Assembly: GCA_946479255.1 (NCBI GenBank)
Contig: CAMLFK010000094.1
Span: 1-16,979, forward strand
Length of the DNA: 16,979 nucleotides
Origin: an uncultured Oxalobacteraceae bacterium
GTDB taxonomy: Bacteria; Pseudomonadota; Gammaproteobacteria; Burkholderiales; Burkholderiaceae
Direction of reading: 5' to 3'
Below are positions 7,302 through 14,410 of this stretch, piece by piece; the stretch's first letter is position 1; every line of letters begins with the position of its first letter. Below the pieces are notes generated by a model, which saw only the letters and a list, made by a program, of their open reading frames with translations, was not told the origin of the DNA and ran no database searches. A program made the position numbers and the translations under genes.

Positions 7302-7474
7302 TATCCTGCTGCTGGTCGGGTCAGGGGACGCCCGTTATATTGGCGTAATTGTCCCGCACCAAGTTGCTTCATGCAAGCGATACCTCTGGTGGGCGCGCGC
7401 CGCCATGGCCGGACCGTCGCAACGATCCTGCTGGGCGACGCGGGCCCCCACATCCGGCAGGCCCTACTACTGCC

Positions 7475-9526
7475 TTAGTCCTGGCGCTCGAGCAGTTCCA
7501 CGCCGAGGGCCCCCAGCTTCAGGGTCTTGTCCCAGCGCTGGCCGCCGAGCACGCCCTTCATCACGCCATTGATAGGGACGTCGACCGGCTGCCAGTTGGT
7601 ATTGACGTAGAGCACGCGGCCTTCGACGACGCGTGCGAACACGCCTTTCGGGGTCGTCGGGCCAGGCTCGATACCGAGTTCGGCGTACAACTGGCGCAGC
7701 AGCGGCTGCATGATCTGCGGCTGGGCCGGCGTGGCGAGGTAGTAGGCCCGGCCCTTGCCGAAGCGGTTGACGGTAAGCGCGGGCGGCTTGCCTTCGAAGT
7801 TGCTGAAGCGGCTCAGCACTTCGGCGGTGGAAGGTTCCAGCACCTCGAAGTGCTCGATTGTGCTCTTGATTTCCTCGTTGCCGATGTTCAGCGTGCCGGT
7901 CCAGTTGTAAAACTCATTGGTGCGCAAGCCGAACACGTCGGTCAGGCGGCCCGGCTTGGGCGTGCCGAACCACTGGTTGTTGTCGTCCACCTTGGCCGAT
8001 TGTGCCGTCATGATGACCGTGCCGCCGTCGGCGACATACTTGCGCACGGCCTCGGTCGAGGCCTTGTCCAGCAGGTACATGCCGGGCAGGATGATGAGGC
8101 GGTAGCGGCTCAGGTCCTCATACGAAAGCTTGATGACGGCAACATCGATGTTATCCTTCAGCAGTGGCTCGAAGGCGCCTTCGGCTTGCTTCGAGTAGGA
8201 GGTCTTCAGGTAGGCGCGCGAACTATTGCTTGGACCGTTAGCGCTGTGGGCTGCCTCGTTCTCGAACGAATAGGCGATCGCCACTTTGGGTTCGACACGA
8301 CGCGGGAAGCCGAGCTTTTCGAGCTTGGCGTAGTCGCTGGCGATCTGGGCCCATTCGCCCAGCTTCCATGAGGGCCGCTCGTCATGGTCGATCAAGCCCA
8401 TCAGTGCCTGTTCTTCGCCGCCCAGGTGACTGTTGAAAGTCCAGGCCAGCGAGGCCTGGCCACCCATCAGCAGCACGAAGTGGGCCCACATGCGCGACCA
8501 GCCCTTGCTGCCGTAGGAGCCCGGGCCGCCAGCGGTGAACTCGTTGAACCAGGTCGGCGACGTCATGCCGCCTTTGATCAGCGCCGCCTGCCAGCCGCCC
8601 TGAAGGGCGTTGCCTGCATAAAAGCCCATGGCGCCGTAGGTGGTGTGACGGCGGTAGCTGCCCAGGTAGTCGAAGCCCTTGCGGCCGGCCCAGTCCCAAT
8701 AGTTGGACAGCACGGGTTTGTTGGGCGTGTTCTTCCGGCGCACGGCTTCCAGGTCGTCCAGCGTGGCGAGGGTCATGTCGGACCAGAAGCGCCGCAGGTC
8801 GAGGTAGCGCTCGGCCGGGCCGGGGCCGTCGGCATACGGCAGGCGAACCTCGTCCCACTTGCCGATGCGGCGGGACCAGCGCTGCGTCGCCCATGCCTTG
8901 TTCAGTGACTCGATACTGCCGTAGCGTTTCTTCAGCCATTCTACGAAGCGTTTGCGGTCAGCCTCGGAGTACGACATGAAGCTGTTACCGATCTCATTGG
9001 TGTAGCCCACGGCGAGCAGCGCCGGGTGCTTGGCGTAGCGCTTGGTCAGCGTGTCGGCCATGCGGACGGCCAAGCGGCGGTAGCTTGGGTCCGCGTTGTT
9101 GTCCATATAGCGTTCGGCCGGCGCCAGGCGGGTGCCGGCCTGGTTGACGATGTCGACGCCCGGGTACTTGTGGTGCAGCCACATCGGCGCCGGCAGTGCA
9201 GGGATGTCAAGGACAACCTTGATGCCAGCGGCATGTACCACGTCCATCACGGCGTCGAAGTGCTTGAAATCGAACTTCCCTTCCTCCGGCTCGAAGTAGT
9301 CCCACGCCAGATCACCCATGCGCACAACCTTGAAGCCGGATTGTTTCATTAGGGCAACGTCGCGCTTGACTTGTTCCAGGCTGCGGTCCACGGGCTGATA
9401 GTTCGTGCCTGCGAACAGTTGGCCGAGGCCCGGCCAGTCGGGGTGGCCCGCAGCGTCCTGCGCGAAGCTTGGGTTGAGTGTGGCAAGCGCCAGAGTGCAA
9501 GCGAATAGGGTCTTCTTCAATCTCAT
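7475..9526 (-). CDS. Secreted GH42-family beta-galactosidase
   Basis: I chose ATG 9526 (683 residues) because it begins a clear signal peptide (MRLKKTLFACTLALATLNPS, cleavage near FAQ-DA). The frame extends 54 codons further upstream but that part lacks protein character. The catalytic TIM barrel spans about 30-410: FAGTNYQPVDRSLEQVKRDV, FKVVRMGDLAWDYFEPEEGK and PALPAPMWLHHKYPGVD are typical GH42 strands. Glu178 in YTNEIGN is the expected acid/base and Glu329 in TWFNEFTAG the expected nucleophile. A Rossmann-like trimerisation domain (about 413-620, LIILPGMYLLDK) and a small beta domain (about 625-683) complete the usual family layout. Most GH42 enzymes are intracellular; the signal peptide implies action in the periplasm or outside the cell, releasing galactose or a related sugar from oligosaccharides. 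Substrate specificity cannot be read from the sequence. Confidence 0.9.
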   Translation of the reverse strand: MRLKKTLFACTLALATLNPSFAQDAAGHPDWPGLGQLFAGTNYQPVDRSLEQVKRDVALMKQSGFKVVRMGDLAWDYFEPEEGKFDFKHFDAVMDVVHAAGIKVVLDIPALPAPMWLHHKYPGVDIVNQAGTRLAPAERYMDNNADPSYRRLAVRMADTLTKRYAKHPALLAVGYTNEIGNSFMSYSEADRKRFVEWLKKRYGSIESLNKAWATQRWSRRIGKWDEVRLPYADGPGPAERYLDLRRFWSDMTLATLDDLEAVRRKNTPNKPVLSNYWDWAGRKGFDYLGSYRRHTTYGAMGFYAGNALQGGWQAALIKGGMTSPTWFNEFTAGGPGSYGSKGWSRMWAHFVLLMGGQASLAWTFNSHLGGEEQALMGLIDHDERPSWKLGEWAQIASDYAKLEKLGFPRRVEPKVAIAYSFENEAAHSANGPSNSSRAYLKTSYSKQAEGAFEPLLKDNIDVAVIKLSYEDLSRYRLIILPGMYLLDKASTEAVRKYVADGGTVIMTAQSAKVDDNNQWFGTPKPGRLTDVFGLRTNEFYNWTGTLNIGNEEIKSTIEHFEVLEPSTAEVLSRFSNFEGKPPALTVNRFGKGRAYYLATPAQPQIMQPLLRQLYAELGIEPGPTTPKGVFARVVEGRVLYVNTNWQPVDVPINGVMKGVLGGQRWDKTLKLGALGVELLERQD

Positions 9527-9700
9527 GATCAAGGGCCAGGTGACTGGCGATGTTGTGGGTTGAGTCGGGAGAGTGCTCCGCAGGAGCAGCCTGGAGCGGG
9601 CAAGTCGCCGCCGATGGCGCTGGCGCAAGCCTGTCCAGATCCCGAGAATACGGCTGCATGCGGGGTAGCTTTTACTCTTGCAGTCCAATTTCTTTCGCTG

Positions 9701-9735
9701 TGCAGAAAATGCAAAGCCCTATGCAGGGAATGCAA
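9701..9735. promoter_or_regulatory. Tandem 14-bp direct repeats, 21-bp phased: candidate AraC-type operator upstream of the GH42 gene
   Basis: TGCAGAAAATGCAA (9701-9714) and TGCAGGGAATGCAA (9722-9735) share 12 of 14 bases and start exactly 21 bp apart, two helical turns. AraC-family dimers characteristically bind direct repeats with this spacing. A third, weaker match beginning TGCAG lies at 9679. The repeats are about 175 bp upstream of ATG 9526 and no strong sigma-70 hexamers are visible next to them, as expected for an activator-dependent promoter. The link to the regulator at 6093-7301 is inference. Confidence 0.5.
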
Positions 9736-9830
9736 GTGGCAGCGGAGTACGCCATGAGTCCAGCGCGGCAAACGTGGGGAGGGGGCAGGATCCAATCTAC
9801 GGGACTTAAGCGCACTACAAGCAAAAACAT

Positions 9831-10311
9831 GGCACTGCCATCAATTTGGTCGCGCGCTCCGATGACGCCGGGTTCGTGCCGCGCTGGCATGGCCTGCGCC
9901 TGGTTGCGGCCGACGCTTCGACCTTGCGCTGCGGCCTGCGCGCCAGCACTCTGGCCAACTCCGCCAGCGCCGAGCAAATCGCCTTCGGCCTGGTCCTGCC
10001 CGGCGCTGAACTGATGCTGGCCGCCTCGCTGCATAGCGTCCACGAGAATGAGCGTCAGATGCTCTTCGAGCATCTCGACCGGCTTGGCCCGGGCGACCTG
10101 CTGCTCATGAAGCGCGGCTATCCATGCCGCTGGTTGCCACTCGGCCATCAAACCACTGCTGCCGGCTCTACTGTTTGGCAATGCCGTCGCGCAACAGCTC
10201 CAGCAGTTCATGGACCTCATCCCGAGTGCCACGTACCGACACAGACCGGACGCATCCAAATTACGTCCCAAGCAGCCGAAGCCACACAGATCGATGACCC
10301 AGAAGCCATGC
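9831..10311 (+). pseudogene. IS4-family transposase remnant (middle and C-terminal parts, internal deletion)
   Basis: In the frame through 9846 the sequence reads NLVARSDDAGFVPRWHGLRL, VAADASTLRCGLRAS, AFGLVLPGAELMLAASLHSV and HENERQMLFEHLDRLGPGDL, then LLMKRGYPCRW. This is the core of an IS4 transposase with the first catalytic Asp (AADAS) kept and the second (normally LLMDRGYP) changed to Lys. Near 10140 homology jumps to another frame, reading SAIKPLLPALLFGNAVAQQL, QQFMDLIPSATYRHRPD and MTQKPC, the family's C-terminus. The whole segment between, including the third catalytic residue, is deleted with a frame change. The normal start is missing too. It cannot be active. Confidence 0.75.
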
Positions 10312-10539
10312 AGAGGTCAGATTCTGCTAAGTCCGGTAGATTGGGCGGCCAGCGGATATCTTTATTGTGCTGTTTAATGAATAGGCGCTCACACGATTTG
10401 CCTATATCAAGAATGCAACATAATCAAAATCTACTATGGCTATTCATTTCGCGACAATTGAATTTATATATGGCGTGAAGTGAAAACCCATATTTTCAAC
10501 GACGACAAGGAGACGAAAATGGGACTGATAGCGATACGT
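10312..10539. other. AT-richer stretch with an orphan ribosome site and start codon
   Basis: Between the IS4 remnant and the integrase relic lies lower-GC DNA without a recognisable gene. Near its right end AAGGAG (10507-10512) stands 6 bases before ATG 10519 on the plus strand, a strong translation start. The frame, however, stops after 20 codons at 10581 and runs into the antisense of the integrase relic. This looks like the first few codons of a gene cut off by a deletion. The gene cannot be identified from what remains. Confidence 0.4.
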
Positions 10540-10912
10540 TGCGTGACCGCGCAGTGCTTGAGGCGAGACTTCCGCGGTTGATCTGCTGGATTAGATCGCC
10601 ACGAAATCGGACTACAGCACGCTCGGCAAGTCGAGTTGGGAAGTGGCGCCATTCCAGTCCATGGGCTTCCAAAAAGCACGCATATGCGCGCAGGTGCTTC
10701 ATCAGGCCCTTTGCAGTGGCGAGATCAACGCGATGTTCGGTGATTTTCGCCAGCGCCCAACGGTTGGCTTCTGCCTAATCTGGCGCGCCATTCCAATAAA
10801 TTTGAGGTAGACGTTCGATACCACGGGCAAGGCTGTCGCGCTCCCAGACTATTTCCTCACCTACGACAACTTCGCGCAAAGGATTGAAGTTGATGTACTC
10901 CAGCGATGCCAT
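10540..10912 (-). pseudogene. N-terminal relic of a tyrosine-recombinase-type integrase with an in-frame amber codon
   Basis: From ATG 10912 (GGAAGGGG upstream) the frame reads MASLEYINFNPLREVVVGEE, IVWERDSLARGIERLPQIYW and NGAPD, then TAG at 10775-10777. It continues in the same frame with AEANRWALAKITEHRVDLAT, MKHLRAYACFLEAHGLEW and FPTRLAERAVVRFRGDLIQQ. The second part has the look of the helical core-binding (SAM-like) domain of phage-type integrases: FLE-x-x-G-x-x-W-x-x-FP-x-R, RFRG-x-L. Homology ends near 10540, before any catalytic domain, so the R-H-R-Y residues are absent. Position 10776 is probably a single mutation of a Trp codon (TGG to TAG). Assignment is by motif memory. Confidence 0.6.
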
Positions 10913-10948
10913 CCACCTGGCCCCTTCCGAATTCAAAAGGGCACTATT

Positions 10949-10973
10949 AAAAAAGGCCTCGCAAAACGAGGCC
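10949..10973 (-). terminator. Intrinsic terminator of ychF
   Basis: On the minus strand GGCCTCG pairs with CGAGGCC (10955-10961 and 10967-10973) across a 5-base loop and is followed by six T residues (10949-10954). It begins 22 bases after the ychF stop codon and matches the direction of that gene. Confidence 0.88.
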
Positions 10974-10995
10974 ATCCAAAAATTCAGGACAGTGA

Positions 10996-12087
10996 TTAAA
11001 CGTTGAACAGGAAGTTCAGCACATCACCATCCTTGACCACGTATTCCTTGCCCTCGGCGCGCATCTTGCCGGCATCCTTGGCACCCGCTTCACCCTTCAG
11101 GGCGATGTAATCGTCATAGGCAATGGTCTGGGCGCGGATGAAGCCGCGTTCGAAGTCGGTGTGGATCACGCCGGCCGCCTGCGGCGCGGTGTCGCCGATG
11201 TGGATGGTCCAGGCGCGCACTTCCTTCACGCCCGCCGTAAAATAGGTCTGCAGGCCAAGCAGCTTGTAGGCCGCGCGGATCAGGCGGTCCAGGCCCGGCT
11301 CTTCCATGCCCATGTCGGCCAGGAAGGCGGTCTTGTCTTCGTCTTCCAGGTCGGAAATCTCGGACTCGATGGCCGCGCAGATCGACACGATCGGCGCGTT
11401 CTGGCTCTTGGCGTATTCGGTCAACTGGTCCAGCAGCGGGTTGTTGGTAAAGCCCGTGTCAGACACGTTAGCCACGTACATGGCCGGCTTGGCGGTGATC
11501 AGGCACAGCGGCTTGATGATTTCCATCTCGTCGGCATCCAGGCCCATGGCGCGCACCGGCTTGGCGTCGTTCAGGAAGGGCATGATGCGTTCGAGCAGCG
11601 CGACCAGCTTGGCTGCGTCCTTGTCGCCCGAGCGGGCTTTCTTTTGCTCGCGGTGGATGGCTTTCTCGACGGTGCCCATGTCGGCCAGCGCCAGCTCGGT
11701 CTGGATCACTTCGATGTCGTCCAGCGGGCTGATCTTGCCGGCCACGTGGATCACGTTGTCGTCTTCGAAGCAGCGCACCACGTTGACGATCGCGTCCGTC
11801 TCGCGGATGTGCGACAGGAACTGGTTGCCCAGGCCCTCGCCCTTCGAGGCGCCCGCCACCAGGCCGGCGATGTCGACGAATTCGACGATGGCGTTGACCA
11901 TGCGTTCAGGCTTGACGATCGCGGCCAGCGCGGCCATGCGCGGATCCGGCACTTCGACCACACCGACGTTCGGCTCAATGGTGCAGAACGGATAGTTCTC
12001 GGCCGGGATGCCGGCTTTGGTCAGCGCGTTGAAAAGAGTGGACTTGCCGACGTTAGGCAGGCCGACGATGCCGCATTTGAGACTCAT
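10996..12087 (-). CDS. ychF: Redox-regulated ATPase YchF (Obg-like)
   Basis: The start is ATG 12087 and the length 363 residues, the same as E. coli YchF. A longer in-frame extension to 12225 has no protein character. The N-terminus [20 protein letters not shown] holds the P-loop (GLPNVGKS, 9-16). It is followed by the switch sequence [20 protein letters not shown] and the family's altered G4 region (NVSD instead of NKxD), which explains its preference for ATP. A coiled-coil insertion and a C-terminal TGS domain (ending [18 protein letters not shown]) complete the architecture. It is a cytoplasmic, ribosome-associated ATPase linked to stress and redox response. In betaproteobacteria it usually follows pth directly; here about 3 kb of other genes lie between. 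Confidence 0.97.
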   Translation of the reverse strand: MSLKCGIVGLPNVGKSTLFNALTKAGIPAENYPFCTIEPNVGVVEVPDPRMAALAAIVKPERMVNAIVEFVDIAGLVAGASKGEGLGNQFLSHIRETDAIVNVVRCFEDDNVIHVAGKISPLDDIEVIQTELALADMGTVEKAIHREQKKARSGDKDAAKLVALLERIMPFLNDAKPVRAMGLDADEMEIIKPLCLITAKPAMYVANVSDTGFTNNPLLDQLTEYAKSQNAPIVSICAAIESEISDLEDEDKTAFLADMGMEEPGLDRLIRAAYKLLGLQTYFTAGVKEVRAWTIHIGDTAPQAAGVIHTDFERGFIRAQTIAYDDYIALKGEAGAKDAGKMRAEGKEYVVKDGDVLNFLFNV

Positions 12088-12231
12088 GGGAAGACTTTCT
12101 AATTCGATAGACGAGGGCGCGAGAGCAAGACATACAGCAGAGGCGGCCCGAAACCGCACATTGTAACCCGACGCTGGCCGGACAGCCGCAATTATCCCCG
12201 TCCCCTGGCCCGGCAAACTGCGCACTTGCTA

Positions 12232-12263
12232 CCAATAGTGACCATACCGATCGCTTCTATTGG
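12232..12263. repeat. 7-bp inverted repeat in the ychF/lipoprotein divergent intergenic region
   Basis: CCAATAG (12232-12238) and CTATTGG (12257-12263) are exact reverse complements, 18 bases apart. They lie in the 296-bp gap between the divergent ychF and lipoprotein starts, where promoters of both must be. An operator role is possible but a repeat this short could occur by chance. Confidence 0.3.
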
Positions 12264-12374
12264 CGTCGTATCCGCCACGGAAGATGTATAAATAATGCTT
12301 GCTATCAACACTAGGGGTCGCTAGAGTATTTATCCTAGGAAATATTAAAGCCTCTTCATCATTGCCATTTTATG

Positions 12375-12379
12375 AAGGA
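12375..12379 (+). promoter_or_regulatory. Ribosome-binding site deciding the lipoprotein start
   Basis: AAGGA sits 4 bases before ATG 12384. The earlier in-frame ATG 12372 has only ATTTT upstream and overlaps this site, so ATG 12384 is preferred. Confidence 0.65.
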
Positions 12380-12383
12380 AACT

Positions 12384-13004
12384 ATGCCGTTCCGCACCGT
12401 CTTCCCCTTTACCCTGCGCCGGGCCGGCGCGCTGGCCATGGTCGCCGGCGCCGCACTGCTGACCGGTTGTGGCTCGATCATGTATGTCGACACTGCCACC
12501 AAGGAAGTGCCGGTCGCCGAGCTGCGCAAGCCTGCGCAAGCCAAGCCGGTCGCGCTGAGCTTCGAATTCCAGACCAACAGCGCCCCGAACGCCCGCGCCA
12601 CCGATTTCTTCAAGGATGGCATTCTTGCGCAGGTCAAGGAAAGCGGGCTCTTCAGCGAGGTACAGCCGGCCGTGTCGCCGGAAACCGCCATGCTGAGCAT
12701 TTCACTGAACAACGTGCCGATTACCAAGGACGCCGCTGCCCAGGGTTTCGTCACCGGCCTGACCTTCGGCCTGGCCGGCAGTGCCGTTACCGACGGCTAT
12801 ATTTGCCAGGTCAGCTATCTGGCACCAGGCAAGACGGCAGCGGTGATTGCCACCGCGCGCCACGCGATTCATACCACCATCGGCAACGCCAGCGCGCCGG
12901 CCCATGCCGTCAAGGCGGCCAGCCCTGAGGAAGCCATGCGCACCATGTCGCGCCAGGTGCTCAGCAATGCCCTGCGCGACCTGTCGGTCAACCCCGCTTT
13001 CTAA
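12384..13004 (+). CDS. Putative outer-membrane lipoprotein of unknown function
   Basis: The protein has 206 residues from ATG 12384. The N-terminus MPFRTVFPFTLRRAGALAMV leads to the lipobox LLTGC with Cys29 as the lipidation site; the following residues (GS) do not signal inner-membrane retention. The mature part has a pattern of strands and a helix (ATDFFKDGILAQVKESGLFS) often seen in small alpha/beta lipoproteins. A hydrophobic Gly-rich stretch (GFVTGLTFGLAGSAVTDGYI) could be a hairpin or membrane-touching segment. I do not recognise a named family. A second lipoprotein follows 27 bp downstream on the same strand, so the two are probably co-transcribed and act together at the envelope. ychF is divergent. 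Confidence 0.8.
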   Translation: MPFRTVFPFTLRRAGALAMVAGAALLTGCGSIMYVDTATKEVPVAELRKPAQAKPVALSFEFQTNSAPNARATDFFKDGILAQVKESGLFSEVQPAVSPETAMLSISLNNVPITKDAAAQGFVTGLTFGLAGSAVTDGYICQVSYLAPGKTAAVIATARHAIHTTIGNASAPAHAVKAASPEEAMRTMSRQVLSNALRDLSVNPAF

Positions 13005-13021
13005 GCTTAGCACTTCAACCT

Positions 13022-13025
13022 AGGA
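13022..13025 (+). promoter_or_regulatory. Ribosome-binding site choosing the third of three ATGs
   Basis: AGGA at 13022-13025 is followed by ATGATGATG (13026-13034). Only the third ATG (13032) has normal spacing (6 bases) from the site, so the gene is placed to start there. Confidence 0.6.
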
Positions 13026-13031
13026 ATGATG

Positions 13032-13613
13032 ATGAAGAAACTGTTTCGTATCTGCCTGATCGGCGCCGCAATCATCGGCTCAGCTCAGCTCACCGGCTGC
13101 GCGCAATTGCAGATGAGCCAGCCCAAACCGGCCATCGAAAACACCGTCAAGCTGCGCGGCACGCAAATCGCCCCGGCGGCCGTGGGCGCCTTCAAGATCG
13201 ATCCCGCCAAGGCGGACCTCGACACCGGCGTCAGCTTACGCGGCGCTAATTCCGTCAAGTCGCCGATCGAAGGCTCGTTCGCCAAATACCTGGCCGAAAC
13301 GCTGAAGGTGGAACTGCAGGCTGCCGGCCTGTACGACGCGGCATCAGCCACCGTCATCAGCGGCACGCTCACCCGCTCGAAGGTGGACCCGGCCATGGGC
13401 ACCGGCACCGGCGAACTGGGCGCGCGCTTTGTCGTCACCCGTAGCGGCAACGTGAAGTTCGACCGTGAACTGACTGTCAATAGCTCGTGGGACTCGTCCT
13501 TTATCGGCTCCATTGCGATCCCCGCCGCAGCCCAACAGTACGAAGCCATGTACCGCAAGCTGGTGGGCGTGCTGCTGGACGATGCCGACTTCCGCAAGGC
13601 CGTCGCCAAGTAA
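13032..13613 (+). CDS. Putative lipoprotein, YajG-like layout
   Basis: The protein has 193 residues (two more if the first of three tandem ATGs is used). The signal MKKLFRICLIGAAIIGSAQL ends in the lipobox LTGC with Cys23. The mature domain shows an amphipathic helix SFAKYLAETLKVELQAAGLY followed by strands (VISGTLTRSKVD, GARFVVTRSGNVKFDRELTV) and a closing helical part. This order resembles E. coli YajG, a lipoprotein of unknown function, but I see no decisive sequence identity. The 27-bp gap to the preceding lipoprotein gene suggests one transcript. Both mature domains contain a helix ending in a Gly-Leu-Phe/Tyr turn, so they may be structurally related partners. This is inference. Confidence 0.8.
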   Translation: MKKLFRICLIGAAIIGSAQLTGCAQLQMSQPKPAIENTVKLRGTQIAPAAVGAFKIDPAKADLDTGVSLRGANSVKSPIEGSFAKYLAETLKVELQAAGLYDAASATVISGTLTRSKVDPAMGTGTGELGARFVVTRSGNVKFDRELTVNSSWDSSFIGSIAIPAAAQQYEAMYRKLVGVLLDDADFRKAVAK

Positions 13614-13718
13614 GCCTCGCCCGAAGGTCCACGACAGATGCCGCTGGCAATGAGAACAATGGTAGAGTGCCAACATTGCCAGCCTCAAACATCGTCAACG
13701 AGAACCAAGGACCCTTCC

Positions 13719-14036
13719 ATGGCGCAGCTGATCCGTTTTGCAGCCGCCTGCACGGCCGCCTTACTGTGCCAGTACGCGGCAGCGCAGGAACCCGCGGCCA
13801 CCCGTCCCGTCCTGAAGCTCTACCCCATCGTGCCGTCCGACTTGCCGGCCGATCCCCGAGGCGTTGCCGCTTGCGAGAAGCTGCAAGCGAGCGACACCGA
13901 GTCGGTAGCGCTGCAATGCCGACGCCTATGGGCCGGCATCCCCGCCGGCCATCCCCTGCCCCGCTTGATCGACGTGAAGCGTGCCCGCGAGCGCTTGGCC
14001 GCGCTGCCCCTGCCGGCGCCTGCACCTCAGCAATAA
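13719..14036 (+). CDS. Small exported protein of unknown function
   Basis: The start is ATG 13719, with AAGGA (13707-13711) 7 bases upstream; the earlier in-frame ATGs at 13638 and 13650 have no such site and would put a non-signal leader in front. The 105-residue product begins MAQLIRFAAACTAALLCQYA followed by AAAQ, a classic signal peptide cut near AAAQ-EP. The mature part of about 80 residues is Pro/Ala-rich and contains two cysteines (AACEKLQ and LQCRRLW) that could form a disulfide. I do not recognise the family. It follows the two lipoprotein genes after about 105 bp on the same strand and converges on the DUF4287 gene. Confidence 0.7.
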   Translation: MAQLIRFAAACTAALLCQYAAAQEPAATRPVLKLYPIVPSDLPADPRGVAACEKLQASDTESVALQCRRLWAGIPAGHPLPRLIDVKRARERLAALPLPAPAPQQ

Positions 14037-14054
14037 GCGAGGCGCCACCCGGCT

Positions 14055-14270
14055 TTACTTCGCCTGGCGCGCCAGGTGGTATGCAACCAGGGCATTGGCG
14101 TGACCGTGGCCAAGGCTGTGCTCAGCCTTCAGCCAGTTAACCAGTTCCATGTGCTTGATGCCGCCCTTCGATTCGATCAGGCCGAACCAATGCGCCACAG
14201 GCTGGCCGTATTTCTTCTCGATGGATGGAAAATAGGAAGCCGGGCCTTTGACTTTATCGTTCTCGCTCAT
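14055..14270 (-). CDS. DUF4287 domain-containing protein
   Basis: This is a 71-residue protein from ATG 14270 with GGAGAAA about 7 bases upstream. The sequence KGPASYFPSIEKKYGQPVAH, WFGLIESKGGIKHMELVNWL and KAEHSLGHGHANALVAYHL is the full DUF4287 domain. It is a small cytoplasmic protein widespread in bacteria, sometimes fused to DUF5655 and of unknown function. It ends 18 bp from the convergent small exported protein and stands 140 bp downstream of the beta-lactamase gene on the same strand. Confidence 0.92.
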   Translation of the reverse strand: MSENDKVKGPASYFPSIEKKYGQPVAHWFGLIESKGGIKHMELVNWLKAEHSLGHGHANALVAYHLARQAK

Positions 14271-14410
14271 TTTTCAGTTTCTCCATATGGACGGTTTATA
14301 ACCATACGAAGTGTGGGGCCGGCCAGAATCGACGCCACTGAAAAAAGAAAATGCGTATAGCTGCGTCTTCCTATGGAATCACCGATCACCATCCGCCTGG
14401 CCACAGCGCT

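Noticed and set aside
7349..8371. 340-codon plus-strand frame opposite the GH42 gene
   Set aside because: Antisense to a well-supported galactosidase, with no ribosome site or domain.
9527..9688. 54-codon N-terminal extension of the GH42 protein
   Set aside because: The signal peptide begins at ATG 9526; the extension is Arg/Leu/Ser-rich and lacks protein character.
11161..12102. 313-codon plus-strand frame opposite ychF
   Set aside because: A shadow rich in His/Asp/Val, produced by the codon bias of ychF.
12270..12310. TATAAATAAT-like -10 element before the lipoprotein genes
   Set aside because: AT-rich and tempting, but no -35 hexamer at proper spacing could be found, so no promoter is called.
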